Source: Xylocopilactobacillus apicola (GTDB taxonomy: Bacteria; Bacillota; Bacilli; Lactobacillales; Lactobacillaceae). Taken from it: DNA of 64,000 nt. Below, piece after piece: positions 45,471 through 55,560 of this stretch. The DNA is taken from assembly GCF_033095985.1 (NCBI RefSeq), contig NZ_AP026802.1, positions 558,001 to 622,000 on the forward strand, in the 5' to 3' direction. Each line of letters opens with the position of its first letter. The stretch's first letter is position 1. The notes under the pieces are model-generated. The model was not told where the DNA came from, did no database searches, and worked only from the letters and a program-made list of their open reading frames with translations. Position numbers and translations under genes: made by a program.

Positions 45471-46184
45471 ATGAACACGAATAAAGAACGCATAAATAAT
45501 TTACAAAAAAAACTGGCTGATCGATTTGGCATTGAGGTCAAATACAATCTATTAGTTCAGTCGATGTCTCACACTAGCTATGTTAACGAGATTAATGAAG
45601 ATCGGTCACTTAGCTATGAAAAACTGGAATTTCTTGGAGACGCGGTACTCCAGTTTGTGATCACCGAGTATATTTACCGCAATTATCCTGATCTGGATGA
45701 AGGTGAATTGACAAGGTTTCGGGCTAATATAGTTCAATCGGCCAGTCTGAGTCAATTTTCTTTGGAGCTGGGTTTAGATCACGCAGTCTTATTAGGCCAG
45801 GGAGAACTTAAAAATAGCGGCAATCGGCGGCGTGCACTAATGGAAGATATTTTTGAATCGCTTTTAGGGGCAATTTATTTAAGCTCCGGGTTACAGGCAG
45901 TTACTAAATTCTTAAATGAATCTGTGATTAAAGATATCAAAAGTGGAAACTTGAAAATGAACGTCGATTATAAAACAACGCTTCAAGAACTTTTGCAAGA
46001 AGCCGGCTCAGTAAAGATTGAATATATTCCACGGGAACATCTGGATCAAAAAGACGACTGGACGACCGATCTTTACGTTAACGATCAGTTGCTTGGTAGC
46101 GGAGTGGGGCATAATCGCAAATCTGCTGAACAACAAGCAGCTCAAGTTGCTCTAGAAAAACTTCAAGCAAAACAGGATCATTGA
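45471..46184 (+). CDS. rnc: Ribonuclease III
   Basis: 237 residues. It cuts double-stranded RNA, including 30S pre-rRNA. The RNase III signature YEKLEFLGDAVLQF lies near residue 47, the second metal-binding region is MEDIFESLLGAIYLSSG, and the C-terminal dsRNA-binding domain (about 160-232) has YKTTLQELLQE and RKSAEQQAAQVALEKL. Placement before smc-ftsY is standard. The promoter -10 sits 7 nt from the ATG, so its mRNA is probably leaderless; RNase III often autoregulates through its leader, which would then be absent here. Confidence 0.97.
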   Translation: MNTNKERINNLQKKLADRFGIEVKYNLLVQSMSHTSYVNEINEDRSLSYEKLEFLGDAVLQFVITEYIYRNYPDLDEGELTRFRANIVQSASLSQFSLELGLDHAVLLGQGELKNSGNRRRALMEDIFESLLGAIYLSSGLQAVTKFLNESVIKDIKSGNLKMNVDYKTTLQELLQEAGSVKIEYIPREHLDQKDDWTTDLYVNDQLLGSGVGHNRKSAEQQAAQVALEKLQAKQDH

Positions 46185-46187
46185 TCC

Positions 46188-49100
46188 TTGTATTTAAAAT
46201 CTTTAACTTTAACCGGGTTTAAATCTTTTCAAAAAAGGACAACTATTGATTTTTGTCCCCAAATTAATGGTGTGATCGGCCCTAACGGTTCTGGTAAAAG
46301 TAATCTGCTTGAAGCAATTCGTTTTGCAATGGGTGAGCAATCTGGTAAGAGTTTTCGGGGAAATACGATGAAAGATGTAATTTTTTCAGGCTCCGAGACA
46401 GAAAAGGCGCTTAATCGTGCTAAAGTTGAGTTGGTTCTCGATAACTCCGATCATCTGTTGGCTGAATTTGGCGATCAAGTTGAGGTATCACGAACTATTT
46501 ATCGTGATGGGACTTCCGATTATCAAATTAATCATCAGAATGTACGGCAAAAAGATGTTCAAAGCTTGTTTCTAGGTGCGGGCTTAGGGCGCGATACAAT
46601 GGCTTTTATCAATCAGGGTAAAGTTCAAAATATTATTGATAGTGATCCGATCGCCCGGCGGGGAGTATTTGAAGAGGTTGCTGGAGTTTATAAGTATAAA
46701 TTGAATCGGCGCGAAGCGGTTAGTAATTTAGAGGCGACTGACTTTGAGGTGCAGCGATTAAAGGATCTTTTATTTGAGTTAAATAACAATTTAAAACCGC
46801 TTGCGATTGAAAGCGAACGAGCAACTGAGTATAGCAATTTAAAAGAATTGTATGATCGATTGCATCTTTTTGGTGTGGTCAATAAAATAAAAAAATTAGT
46901 TGAGCAGCGCGAGACAAAAGAGAAGCAGGAAAAATCCTTATCAACAAAGATTTCAACTTTAGAAGAAATCATTAAGGATAATAAATTGGCGCTTGAAAAT
47001 GCTAATCAAGAAGCAAGTGAAAAGCAGCAAGCTCAAGACGACCTTCAGCAAAAATTAGTTGCAGTTATTAAAGAGCGCGAAACACTCAGCTCTGATCATC
47101 AAGTTTTGCTTACCAAAAATGATCAGGCAAAAATTCAAATTCAGGATTTTACAAATCGAATTCAAGAACTCGCTCAATCATGTGAAGATTGCTCTAAAAA
47201 GCAAGAACAAATTAAACAGCAAATTGCTGATTTGAACGATGAATTGGCAACGAAGAAAAAGGAACAAGGGGCTCTCGCTGAGAAATCAGGCGCAACTGTT
47301 GAAGAATTAAATCATGAACTCGATGCAGCTAAAGATCGTTACTTTGATCTTTTGAATGAACAAACCGCGGTCAAAAACAAGCTAAATGTGCTTGAAAATT
47401 CGCAAAACTCAATTAAGAGACTTATTGCTGATCGGCAAAAAAGAATTGATGAAAAACGGTCGATTTTAAACGATTTGAAGCAAAACCAGCAACGTTTGCA
47501 CCAAGTTATTGCGGATTATGAGCAGGCTCAAAATAATGCGCAAGAAAACATTGAAAAAATTGCTGAACAGCAGGCCGAACTTTTAAATCAACAAGATAAA
47601 TTAAGTCAAGAATTGGCCCAACATAATAATGAGCGCCAACTCTTAACCAGTCAGATTCGCGATCTGAAAAATCAAGAACGCTCGTTAAACGGCGTTTTTG
47701 AAGGGGTTAAGGCAGTGATTCAAAATGCCGAGCGGCTTAATGGAATTATTGGAACTATTTTTCAATTGGTCACGGTCCCAGTTAAGTATCAAAAAGCTCT
47801 TTCAGAAGCTTTAGGAACGAGATTTCAAAATATTGTAACTGTTGATGAAAAATCGGCGAAAGAAGCGATTCAATTTTTAAAACGCGCTAATAAGGGACGT
47901 GCAACTTTTTATCCGTTAGATCGAATTCAAGAACAAGATTTTAGCGATACTTTAAAGGAAAAACTTGCTCAAGTGCCGGGATTTCTGGGGGTTGCGATTG
48001 ATCTAATTGATTTTGACCCAAAATATCGTAACGTTATTTCTAATTTTTTTGGTCGTTTAATCATCGCCAAAGATCTGGATCAAGGCACCCAAATTGCTCA
48101 TCTGACCCAAAATCGTTATCGAATTGTGACGCTTGATGGAGATTTAATTAATATTGGCGGCTCTATGACCGGTGGTAAATCGAATACTCGTAATGATTAT
48201 TTTCGTTCAAGTGAAATTAAAACAAAAGAAAAGGCATTGGCTGATGTTGAACAGCAAATTATTTCAATAAAGCAGAAAGCCCAGCAATTTAAAGATCAGT
48301 TAAGTCAAATTGGACTTGATTTGACGAATGAGAAAAATGCCCAGCAAGCTAAACGAACTGAAATTGAGAAAACTAAACAAGATTTGGCACAAGTTGATGC
48401 TCAAAGTAACAGTGTTAAAGAACAAATTGAAGAACTTAATTTGGAAATTTTTGCTCAGAGAAATCAAGAACAAGGCGATGATGAACTTGCTAAGTTAAAA
48501 GAGCAATTAGCGGAAAACGCTAACCAGATTTCGATTTTTGATACTAAAATAGCAACTATAAATGAACAAATTGAAAAAAGACTGCAAGAAGATAATTCGG
48601 GCGTACGAAGTGAATTAGAGGCAAGTATTGCAACTTTAAGGGAGCGAAAACTTAATTTTCAGGAACGCTTAAAAGAGCAGATTGATCAGCTCCATCAATA
48701 TCAAAACGAGAAGGCAGCTAATAAGGAGAAAATTGACGATCTTGAGGCAAAAATCTCTGAGTATCAGGAACAAATCGCTGTAGCAGCAAAGAAATTAGAA
48801 GAATCTACCAAAAAAGAAACTGATCTTGCTCAAGAGAAAAATGATTTAGTAACTGCCAGTCAAGGAATTGAAGAGAATAGAGCAAAATTAAATCAAGAGC
48901 TTGAAAAAGAGCAGCTCAATCATGATCAGCTTGCACAAGAATTAAATGCTCTTTCAGTGCAAACGGCACGATTTAAAGTTCAATTGGATTCGCTTTTAGA
49001 CGATCTAGCTAATGATTATGAGATGACCTACGAAGGTGCCCTTAAATTTGTGAGCGAACATGAATTGACAGCCGAAGAACAAAAGTCAGATCTGAAAGCT

Positions 49101-49730
49101 TTACAGAAAAAGCTGCGTGACTTCGGTAATGTCAATTTAGAAGCAGTCAATGAATATCAGAAATTAAAAGAGCGGGTTGAATTTTCCGAACAGCAATTAA
49201 ACGATGTGTTACAAGCTCGTCAAGAACTACAGGAATCGATTGATAAGCTTGATGATCAAGTCCGCAAACTTTTTGGCGACGCATTTAATGCTGTTAATGA
49301 GGCTTTTCAAGAAATTTATCCAGCGATGTTTAACGGTGGCACGGCGGAACTAAAATTGACTGAGCCGGATGATTTATTAAAGACCGGGGTTGAGATTGTG
49401 GCGGCACCTCCTGGCAAGAAGACGAGATCGTTAAGTTTACTTTCTGGGGGTGAAAAATCCTTAAGTGCAATTACTTTGCTTTTTGCAATTATTAAGGTTA
49501 GTACGGTTCCTTTTTCGATTCTTGATGAGGTTGAAGCGGCCCTTGATGATGCTAACGTTGATCGTTTTAGTCAATATTTAGAACAATTTAATGGTCGCAC
49601 GCAATTTATCGTTATCACTCACCGGCGCTCAACGATGAGAGCCGCCCAAAGGCTTTTTGGGGTTACAATGATTGGGACCGGTATTTCTAAAATGGTATCA
49701 GTGAAACTCGATGAGATTAGCAAGGAGTAG
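46188..49730 (+). CDS. smc: Chromosome partition protein SMC
   Basis: 1180 residues from a TTG 3 nt after rnc. Condenses and segregates chromosomes with ScpA/ScpB. Walker A GPNGSGKSN near residue 32, two long coiled coils flanking a hinge (about 500-670, with a GG-rich GGSMTGGKS end), then C-terminal signature LSGGEKSLSAI and Walker B FSILDEVEAALDDANV. Length and order are as in bacilli. Confidence 0.97.
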   Translation: MYLKSLTLTGFKSFQKRTTIDFCPQINGVIGPNGSGKSNLLEAIRFAMGEQSGKSFRGNTMKDVIFSGSETEKALNRAKVELVLDNSDHLLAEFGDQVEVSRTIYRDGTSDYQINHQNVRQKDVQSLFLGAGLGRDTMAFINQGKVQNIIDSDPIARRGVFEEVAGVYKYKLNRREAVSNLEATDFEVQRLKDLLFELNNNLKPLAIESERATEYSNLKELYDRLHLFGVVNKIKKLVEQRETKEKQEKSLSTKISTLEEIIKDNKLALENANQEASEKQQAQDDLQQKLVAVIKERETLSSDHQVLLTKNDQAKIQIQDFTNRIQELAQSCEDCSKKQEQIKQQIADLNDELATKKKEQGALAEKSGATVEELNHELDAAKDRYFDLLNEQTAVKNKLNVLENSQNSIKRLIADRQKRIDEKRSILNDLKQNQQRLHQVIADYEQAQNNAQENIEKIAEQQAELLNQQDKLSQELAQHNNERQLLTSQIRDLKNQERSLNGVFEGVKAVIQNAERLNGIIGTIFQLVTVPVKYQKALSEALGTRFQNIVTVDEKSAKEAIQFLKRANKGRATFYPLDRIQEQDFSDTLKEKLAQVPGFLGVAIDLIDFDPKYRNVISNFFGRLIIAKDLDQGTQIAHLTQNRYRIVTLDGDLINIGGSMTGGKSNTRNDYFRSSEIKTKEKALADVEQQIISIKQKAQQFKDQLSQIGLDLTNEKNAQQAKRTEIEKTKQDLAQVDAQSNSVKEQIEELNLEIFAQRNQEQGDDELAKLKEQLAENANQISIFDTKIATINEQIEKRLQEDNSGVRSELEASIATLRERKLNFQERLKEQIDQLHQYQNEKAANKEKIDDLEAKISEYQEQIAVAAKKLEESTKKETDLAQEKNDLVTASQGIEENRAKLNQELEKEQLNHDQLAQELNALSVQTARFKVQLDSLLDDLANDYEMTYEGALKFVSEHELTAEEQKSDLKALQKKLRDFGNVNLEAVNEYQKLKERVEFSEQQLNDVLQARQELQESIDKLDDQVRKLFGDAFNAVNEAFQEIYPAMFNGGTAELKLTEPDDLLKTGVEIVAAPPGKKTRSLSLLSGGEKSLSAITLLFAIIKVSTVPFSILDEVEAALDDANVDRFSQYLEQFNGRTQFIVITHRRSTMRAAQRLFGVTMIGTGISKMVSVKLDEISKE

Positions 49731-49732
49731 AC

Positions 49733-51052
49733 ATGGGATTATTTGATAAATTAAAGAAATCGCTCTTTGGCGAGCAGCAAGACGATGAAGAAAACAAGTC
49801 TGCGGTTGAGGAAAATGATGATCAATCCGCAGCTAAACAATCTGAAACAACTGACAAGGATGAGGCTCAGTCAGCCTCTGAAACAACTGACCTTGATTCC
49901 AAATTAAAAAATGACGCCGAGCAAGTTGATGATTCCACGGATTTGGAAGCAGAATTGTCCGCGCCAACAGCAAAGGTTGCAGTTGAAAAAACGCAAGATG
50001 CTAGTAAATCAAATGATGACGCATCAGAGACACCAGAACCAGAACCAGAACCAGAATCATCTACTAGTGAACCCTCTGAAACGGAGGCACTGGATTCTGA
50101 GTCAACAAGTGTTGATGATACAAAAGAATCAGACGAGAAATACGAAGCAGGGTTGCAGAAATCTCGTAACAGTTTTGCGGCTGGGTTTAACCACTTTTTG
50201 GCTAAGTTCAGATCGGTTGACAATCAATTTTTTGATGATTTAGAAGATTTTCTGATTGAATCCGATGTGGGCTATGAGCTAGCAATGGATTTATCTGATC
50301 AACTCAAAGAAATGGTTAAAGAAGAAAATCTGAAAACCAAAGAGCAGATTGGGCAGGCGATTATCGAATATCTGGTTAATAGTTATCAGGTGGACGAATC
50401 TACAACTGAGCTTAAGCACCATGAAGGATTAAATATTTATCTGTTCGTTGGGGTTAATGGAGCTGGTAAGACAACTACAATTGGAAAATTAGCCAATCGT
50501 TTCGTTAAAGCTGGTAAAAAGGTCATTTTGGTGGCGGGCGATACGTTTAGAGCAGGTGCGACTGAACAATTAGATCGTTGGGCAACGAGGACGGGGGCCG
50601 AAATTGTTAAAGGTAAAACCGATCAAGATCCTTCCTCGCTTGTTTTTGAGGGGATTCATCGGGCTCAAGAGGAAAATGCGGACTATTTAATGATCGACAC
50701 CGCTGGTCGGTTGCAAAATAAAGTCAATTTAATGAATGAGCTAGATAAAATTAAGCGGACGATTAAGAAAGAAGCGGGAACTGATCCGACTGAGACGCTG
50801 CTAGTAATCGATGCAACAACGGGTCAAAATGGGTTGAGTCAGGCTAAAGAGTTTAATCAGGTTACGAAGCTGACGGGGCTCGTATTAAGTAAGCTTGATG
50901 GAACAGCCAAAGGCGGCATTGTTCTTCAAATCAAAAAGTCACTTAATATTCCAGTAAAATTGGTTGGTTTGGGTGAACAAGTTGATGATTTGGTTGATTT
51001 TAAACCGGACGAGTTTATGCGCGGTTTCTTTAGTGGCATCTTACAAGTATAA
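49733..51052 (+). CDS. ftsY: Signal recognition particle receptor FtsY
   Basis: 439 residues. Docks SRP-ribosome complexes at the membrane. A long acidic, low-complexity N-terminal domain (about 1-140, with a PEPEPEPE stretch) binds membrane; the NG domain follows: GVNGAGKTTTIGKLA (P-loop), DTFRAGATEQL, DTAGRLQNK and SKLDGTAKGG. AAGGAG precedes the ATG. Its stop overlaps the ylxM start. Confidence 0.97.
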   Translation: MGLFDKLKKSLFGEQQDDEENKSAVEENDDQSAAKQSETTDKDEAQSASETTDLDSKLKNDAEQVDDSTDLEAELSAPTAKVAVEKTQDASKSNDDASETPEPEPEPESSTSEPSETEALDSESTSVDDTKESDEKYEAGLQKSRNSFAAGFNHFLAKFRSVDNQFFDDLEDFLIESDVGYELAMDLSDQLKEMVKEENLKTKEQIGQAIIEYLVNSYQVDESTTELKHHEGLNIYLFVGVNGAGKTTTIGKLANRFVKAGKKVILVAGDTFRAGATEQLDRWATRTGAEIVKGKTDQDPSSLVFEGIHRAQEENADYLMIDTAGRLQNKVNLMNELDKIKRTIKKEAGTDPTETLLVIDATTGQNGLSQAKEFNQVTKLTGLVLSKLDGTAKGGIVLQIKKSLNIPVKLVGLGEQVDDLVDFKPDEFMRGFFSGILQV

Positions 51053-51378
51053 TGAACTATGTTGAAAAAATACGGGTTACCCGACTCATTGATGTTTACG
51101 GCGAACTTTTGACTGAAAAACAGAGAGATTATTTGACCTTTTATTATGATGAAGATCTTTCCCTAAATGAAATTGGAGAATATTTCAAGGTGAGTCGTCA
51201 GGCAGTCTCTGAGAATTTGCGCCGTTCTGTTCAGCAACTAGAAAATTATGAGAAAAAAATTGGCATGATTGAGCGCCTTGATCAACTTGAAAACCTGTTG
51301 AATCAAACGCAAGATCAAGTCCCTAAAACTTTGATCGAAAAAATCCGACATGTGATGGATTTTGAAAGAGGTAATTAA
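51052..51378 (+). CDS. ylxM: YlxM family SRP-associated helix-turn-helix protein
   Basis: 108 residues. A UPF0122 protein with a sigma-70 region 4-like helix-turn-helix (LTEKQRDYLTFYYDEDLSLNEI and SRQAVSENLRRS). It always precedes ffh in Firmicutes and enhances SRP GTPase activity in streptococci. The start overlaps the ftsY stop (ATAATG). Confidence 0.92.
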   Translation: MNYVEKIRVTRLIDVYGELLTEKQRDYLTFYYDEDLSLNEIGEYFKVSRQAVSENLRRSVQQLENYEKKIGMIERLDQLENLLNQTQDQVPKTLIEKIRHVMDFERGN

Positions 51379-52821
51379 ATGGCATTTGAAGGTTTAACTG
51401 AGAGATTAAAAGCAACTTTTAAGAAAATAAGCGGCAAAGGGCGCATTAACCAAAGCGACCTTGACAACGCAATGCGGGAAATTAGGACAGCTTTACTGGA
51501 AGCCGATGTAAGCCTAAAAGTGACTCGTCAAATTACCAGACGAGTTTCAGACGAAGCATTGGGCGCACATGTTCTTGATAGTATTACTCCTGATCAGCAA
51601 ATTATTAAAATTGTTGACGACGAACTGATCAAGGTCATGGGCGATGAGGCATCTGAGCTTAATAAATCTAAGCATATTCCGACGATTGTTTTAATGGTTG
51701 GGCTCCAGGGTGCTGGTAAAACTACCGCCGTTGGTAAGCTGGCTCGCAGGCTAGTCAAAGAAAACAACGCCCGTCCGCTTTTAATCGCAGCCGATGTTTA
51801 TCGTCCGGCAGCAATTGATCAGTTAAAAACGCTGGGAGAAACCCTAAAAGTTCCAGTCTATGACGAAGGAACCGATGTTGATCCAGTCGAGATTGTTAAA
51901 AATGGACTTGATTTAGCACGTAAGAATAATAACGATTACGTTTTTATTGATACGGCAGGTCGTCTGACAATTGATGAACAATTGATGGACGAATTGAAGA
52001 AAATCAAGGAGTTATCTCAGCCAACCGAAATTCTCTTGGTTGTAGATGCGATGACAGGACAAACTGCCGTTGATGTTGCAAATGACTTTAATGACGCTCT
52101 TGGCATCACTGGAGTAGTTTTAACGAAGCTTGACGGAGATACCAGAGGCGGGGCGGCGCTTTCGATTCGCTACGATACAGGGGTTCCGATTAAATTTGTC
52201 GGGACGGGCGAGAAATTAAGTGATCTTGATGTATTTTATCCTGATCGAATGGCAAGTCGAATCCTCGGCATGGGTGACATTCTATCATTAGTTGATAAGG
52301 CGCAAGAACAATATAATGAACAGCAAGCCCAAGAATTAGCTCGCAAAATTCAAGAAAATAATTTCGATTTAGATGATTTTATTGAGCAAATGGATCAAGT
52401 TCAGCAGATGGGTCCAATGGATGAATTGGTGAAAATGATTCCGGGGCTTTCGGATATGCCAGGAGCTGCTAATATTCAATTTGGTGATAAAGACTTTGCT
52501 CATATGCGAGCAATTGTGTCTTCAATGACGCAAGAAGAACGGATGAATGCTGATGTCTTAACGCCAAAACGTCGCCGCCGAATCGCTGCAGGTTCAGGGC
52601 GTGATGTAATGGAAGTTAATCGTTTAATCAAGCAATATAAACAAACTTCGACCTTGATGAATAAGATGCAAAAGGGAAATATGGGCGCAATGGATCAGAT
52701 GTTTGCTGGTCAAGGGGTCAAAGGCAAGCTTGGTAAAATGGCGATGAACTCCATGATCAAGAAAAATAAAAAGAAAAAAGCAAAGCGTTTGAAGAAAGTG
52801 AAACGCTTCAAGACAAAATAA
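51379..52821 (+). CDS. ffh: Signal recognition particle protein Ffh (SRP54)
   Basis: 480 residues. With 4.5S/6S RNA it brings membrane and secretory proteins to FtsY. NG domain: GLQGAGKTTAVGKLA, DVYRPAAIDQL, DTAGRLTID and TKLDGDTRGGAAL. The methionine-rich M domain (about 300-450) binds RNA and signal peptides. AAGAGG precedes the ATG. In most Firmicutes rpsP follows directly; here about 10.7 kb of accessory DNA lies between. Confidence 0.97.
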   Translation: MAFEGLTERLKATFKKISGKGRINQSDLDNAMREIRTALLEADVSLKVTRQITRRVSDEALGAHVLDSITPDQQIIKIVDDELIKVMGDEASELNKSKHIPTIVLMVGLQGAGKTTAVGKLARRLVKENNARPLLIAADVYRPAAIDQLKTLGETLKVPVYDEGTDVDPVEIVKNGLDLARKNNNDYVFIDTAGRLTIDEQLMDELKKIKELSQPTEILLVVDAMTGQTAVDVANDFNDALGITGVVLTKLDGDTRGGAALSIRYDTGVPIKFVGTGEKLSDLDVFYPDRMASRILGMGDILSLVDKAQEQYNEQQAQELARKIQENNFDLDDFIEQMDQVQQMGPMDELVKMIPGLSDMPGAANIQFGDKDFAHMRAIVSSMTQEERMNADVLTPKRRRRIAAGSGRDVMEVNRLIKQYKQTSTLMNKMQKGNMGAMDQMFAGQGVKGKLGKMAMNSMIKKNKKKKAKRLKKVKRFKTK

Positions 52822-52835
52822 CAGTTCTAACTATT

Positions 52836-52869
52836 GAGTGTTGATCAGCAATGATCGGCGCTCATTTTT
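52836..52869 (+). terminator. Terminator after ffh, copy 1 of a repeated terminator
   Basis: GAGTGTTGATCA and TGATCGGCGCTC pair with several G-U around a GCAA loop and lead into T. Near-identical copies lie at 56329-56362 and 63448-63482. Confidence 0.8.
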
Positions 52870-52948
52870 AGCTAAATGGATTTTCAAAACTTTATTTACT
52901 GAAGTTTATATATTTTTTATATAATAAAATAATCTAAAGAAAGCAAAA

Positions 52949-52990
52949 ACGAATTGATCAGCTAATAGCTTGAATTAATTCGTCTTTTTT
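52949..52990 (+). terminator. Second terminator upstream of the BspA-like gene
   Basis: ACGAATTGAT and ATTAATTCGT pair (one G-U) with a further AGCT/AGCT pairing in the loop, ending in seven T. It is not needed for ffh, which already has one, so it may end a short transcript beginning near 52930. Confidence 0.6.
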
Positions 52991-53031
52991 TAATTTTTTT
53001 AAAAATAATGAACAAAATCAGATTAATAATT

Positions 53032-53040
53032 TGGTATAAT
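53032..53040 (+). promoter_or_regulatory. Extended -10 promoter of the BspA-like gene
   Basis: TGGTATAAT (TGN-TATAAT) lies 43 nt before the ATG at 53084. The ribosome site AGAGGAG follows at 53070-53076. The -35 is weak. Confidence 0.55.
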
Positions 53041-53228
53041 AGATACATTAACACTACAATACCAACATCAAGAGGAGACAACGATGAAATTATTTAAGAA
53101 ACTGAGCTATATTTTGATAGCTATTAGTGGAATTTGGGCTTTGACATTTGCTTTAAACTACAAGCAGGACAGTAGAGCGGCAGATTTTCCTGAAAATATA
53201 ACACTTGAAAATAATGGTAGCGATTTCA

Positions 53229-53237
53229 GGGGGGGGG
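53229..53237 (+). repeat. G9 homopolymer, candidate phase-variation tract
   Basis: Nine consecutive G on the coding strand, 48 codons into the BspA-like gene and just after the signal peptide. One fewer G restores a frame of about 1077 codons. It is the longest G run in a window that is otherwise low in G tracts. Confidence 0.8.
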
Positions 53238-55037
53238 CATTTAGCTAATCCTGTTTTATCTAAAAAGCCTGCATTAACGAGAGAGATTCCGCCAGCTACT
53301 AATTCTACGGTAGTCAATTACGGAAGTTTTCGAATGACAGGTTCGGGTAGTTGGAATAACACCGAAAAGCGCAACGAGATTGACCTACAGTGGAACGCTC
53401 CTGCTAATTTGAGTGGCGGGTATCATGTTGAGCGCGATCTTAGTGCTTCATTCACGTCAGCCGGTGAAGTTGGAACCAATTATGGCAAACGTTTCAAGAT
53501 TTTGAATGTTGCACCAAGAAATGCTGCTGTTGGAAAATGGTTTGAAGGCTGGATGAAGATGCAAAATTCAGCTGGCACGGGTCCCGTTGATCAAGGATTG
53601 TTTGATATTACAACGGTTTGGCTTAAAGATTTCAATGATAATCCAGGCATGCTTAAAAATCCTGACGGGACATATAAGTATGACAGCATCTTCTTTGGAG
53701 CATCTGACTGGAATTCAGATAACTATGATATAAGGAATCAGGATTTAACCGATGCATCATCTCAGGCAACCAGAGCTTTTGGTGACACCGGACGAGCGGT
53801 GACTTTTGGACATGATACAGTTGAAGGAGCGGCAGATAATATCACTCCTGGATCTGACATGCATGTGGGTCCTCCGTTTCACCCGTATTTTAATCGATTT
53901 GCTTCTTTATTAGGGTTATCAGTATCTCCTTCATACACTGAAGTTGGTAGTGATCGACTCAAAATTGCGGTTCCAGGCTCTTTGACTCAACAGCCGTATT
54001 TCTTAGATCCAACTAAGATCTATAATGTTTCTCCATCACACACTTGTTGTTCATATTATGTATATAATTCTGGTGCGACTCGGTGGATTAAATACGACGA
54101 GGCTACGTTACCTACGAACTATTGGCGCCCAGGAGATTCGTTTGTAACGTATCTGAGAGATGGAGCAGGAAACGTTATTGCTGATGACAACTGGTATTTG
54201 GTGTCGAAAAACAATTACGCTCAAATTCAGACCGGTCATACAACTGGTCAGTGTACACCGCAAGAAGCAGAAATCATCTTTAACATGATTTATTACACGT
54301 CAAGTTTAAATACGAGCACTACCGGTAAGGATATTAACGCTAAAGATACAACTGCTCCAGAGGTTCCGAAAATGACAGGTGTTTCATGTGCTGAAAATGA
54401 TGTCAATCTAACTCTCTCTTTTGACGCCAGTGATCTAGCGACGGATTACTATTATCGTGCTCGGGCAGATACGTCTGCTGGTGATGCTTATTCAGATATT
54501 ATCAAGATTCCTTCTTTAAGCGGAATTCAAGGTTATGTTTATTCGATTGACAGCAATCCGACAGGTACGCCGAATATTACAAGAGATCCTGCGACAAATA
54601 AGGTGACAAATATTAATTTGACACCGACAACAGGTACGTCGGCAAAATTGTATTTGGAACGAACTGCCAATTATGATAAATATCTCCACATTGTTTCGGT
54701 GGATAATGCCAATAATGTGTCGTCTGCAAAGACGATCAAATTACTAGATTATTTCTGGTGGAATGTAGATAGCAATAACGTCTTGACCATTTATCCGCAT
54801 GAGTTGAATGCTAGTGCCGATTTGGAACCTTTTCCAAATCCTAACAATCCTTATTATCGAGATTGGCCGTGGTATCCTTACCAAGGTCAGATAACCAAAG
54901 CGGTGCTTAAGCCAGGAGTAACAGCAAGGAATAGTCTAGGGGGATTATTTCAATGGATGCCTTTAATGACAACCATTGAAGGATTAGAAAGACTAGATAC
55001 TAGTGAAGTCACTGATATGTATAGAATGTTTGTTGAT

Positions 55038-55560
55038 TGTAAATCATTAACAAACCTTAATGTGACTAATTTTGATACGAGTTCAGTTACAAATATGAGT
55101 TCGATGTTTAATGGATGTAGATCTTTAACAGATATAGATGTCACTCATTTTAATACTAGTAATGTCTATAGTATGCAAGGAATGTTTGAAAATTGTAGTT
55201 CATTAACGAGTCTTGATATTACAAACTTTGACACGAGTAAAGTGGAGTATATGTTTGGGGTGTTTAGTGGTTGTAGTTCATTAACAAGTCTCGATCTCAC
55301 GCACTTTAATACCAGTAGCGCAAAATATATGGGTTCTTTGTTTAGTGGTTGCACATCGCTAAGAAGTCTTGATTTAACAGGATTTGATACCAGGAAAGCA
55401 GAAAATATGTATTATATGTTTGATGGTTGCGAACAATTAACAGATGTAGATGTCACGAGTTTTGATACTAGTTCGGTTACTAATATGATTTATATGTTTA
55501 AGGGATGCAAATCCTTAACAAGCCTTGATTTAAGTAGTTTTGATCTGACTAATGTAACTA
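55038..55560 (+). repeat. Seven 78-bp tandem repeats encoding BspA-type leucine-rich units
   Basis: Cysteine codons recur every 78 nt from 55038 to 55506, each starting a 26-residue unit of the form CxSLTxLDVTxFDTSxVxxM followed by xxMFxG. The exact period and high identity leave room for copy-number change by recombination. Confidence 0.85.

Noticed and set aside
49867-50223. A 118-codon minus-strand frame opposite ftsY
   Set aside because: It mirrors the low-complexity acidic N-terminal region of FtsY; composition, not coding signal, keeps it open.
53205-53240. TTG at 53205 as the real start of the BspA-like protein
   Set aside because: It has no ribosome site and would omit the signal peptide, whereas the ATG at 53084 has a strong site, a promoter and a signal peptide in the other frame.
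55038-55560. CRISPR-like regular repeats
   Set aside because: The 78-nt period is in frame and encodes BspA leucine-rich units; there are no spacers.
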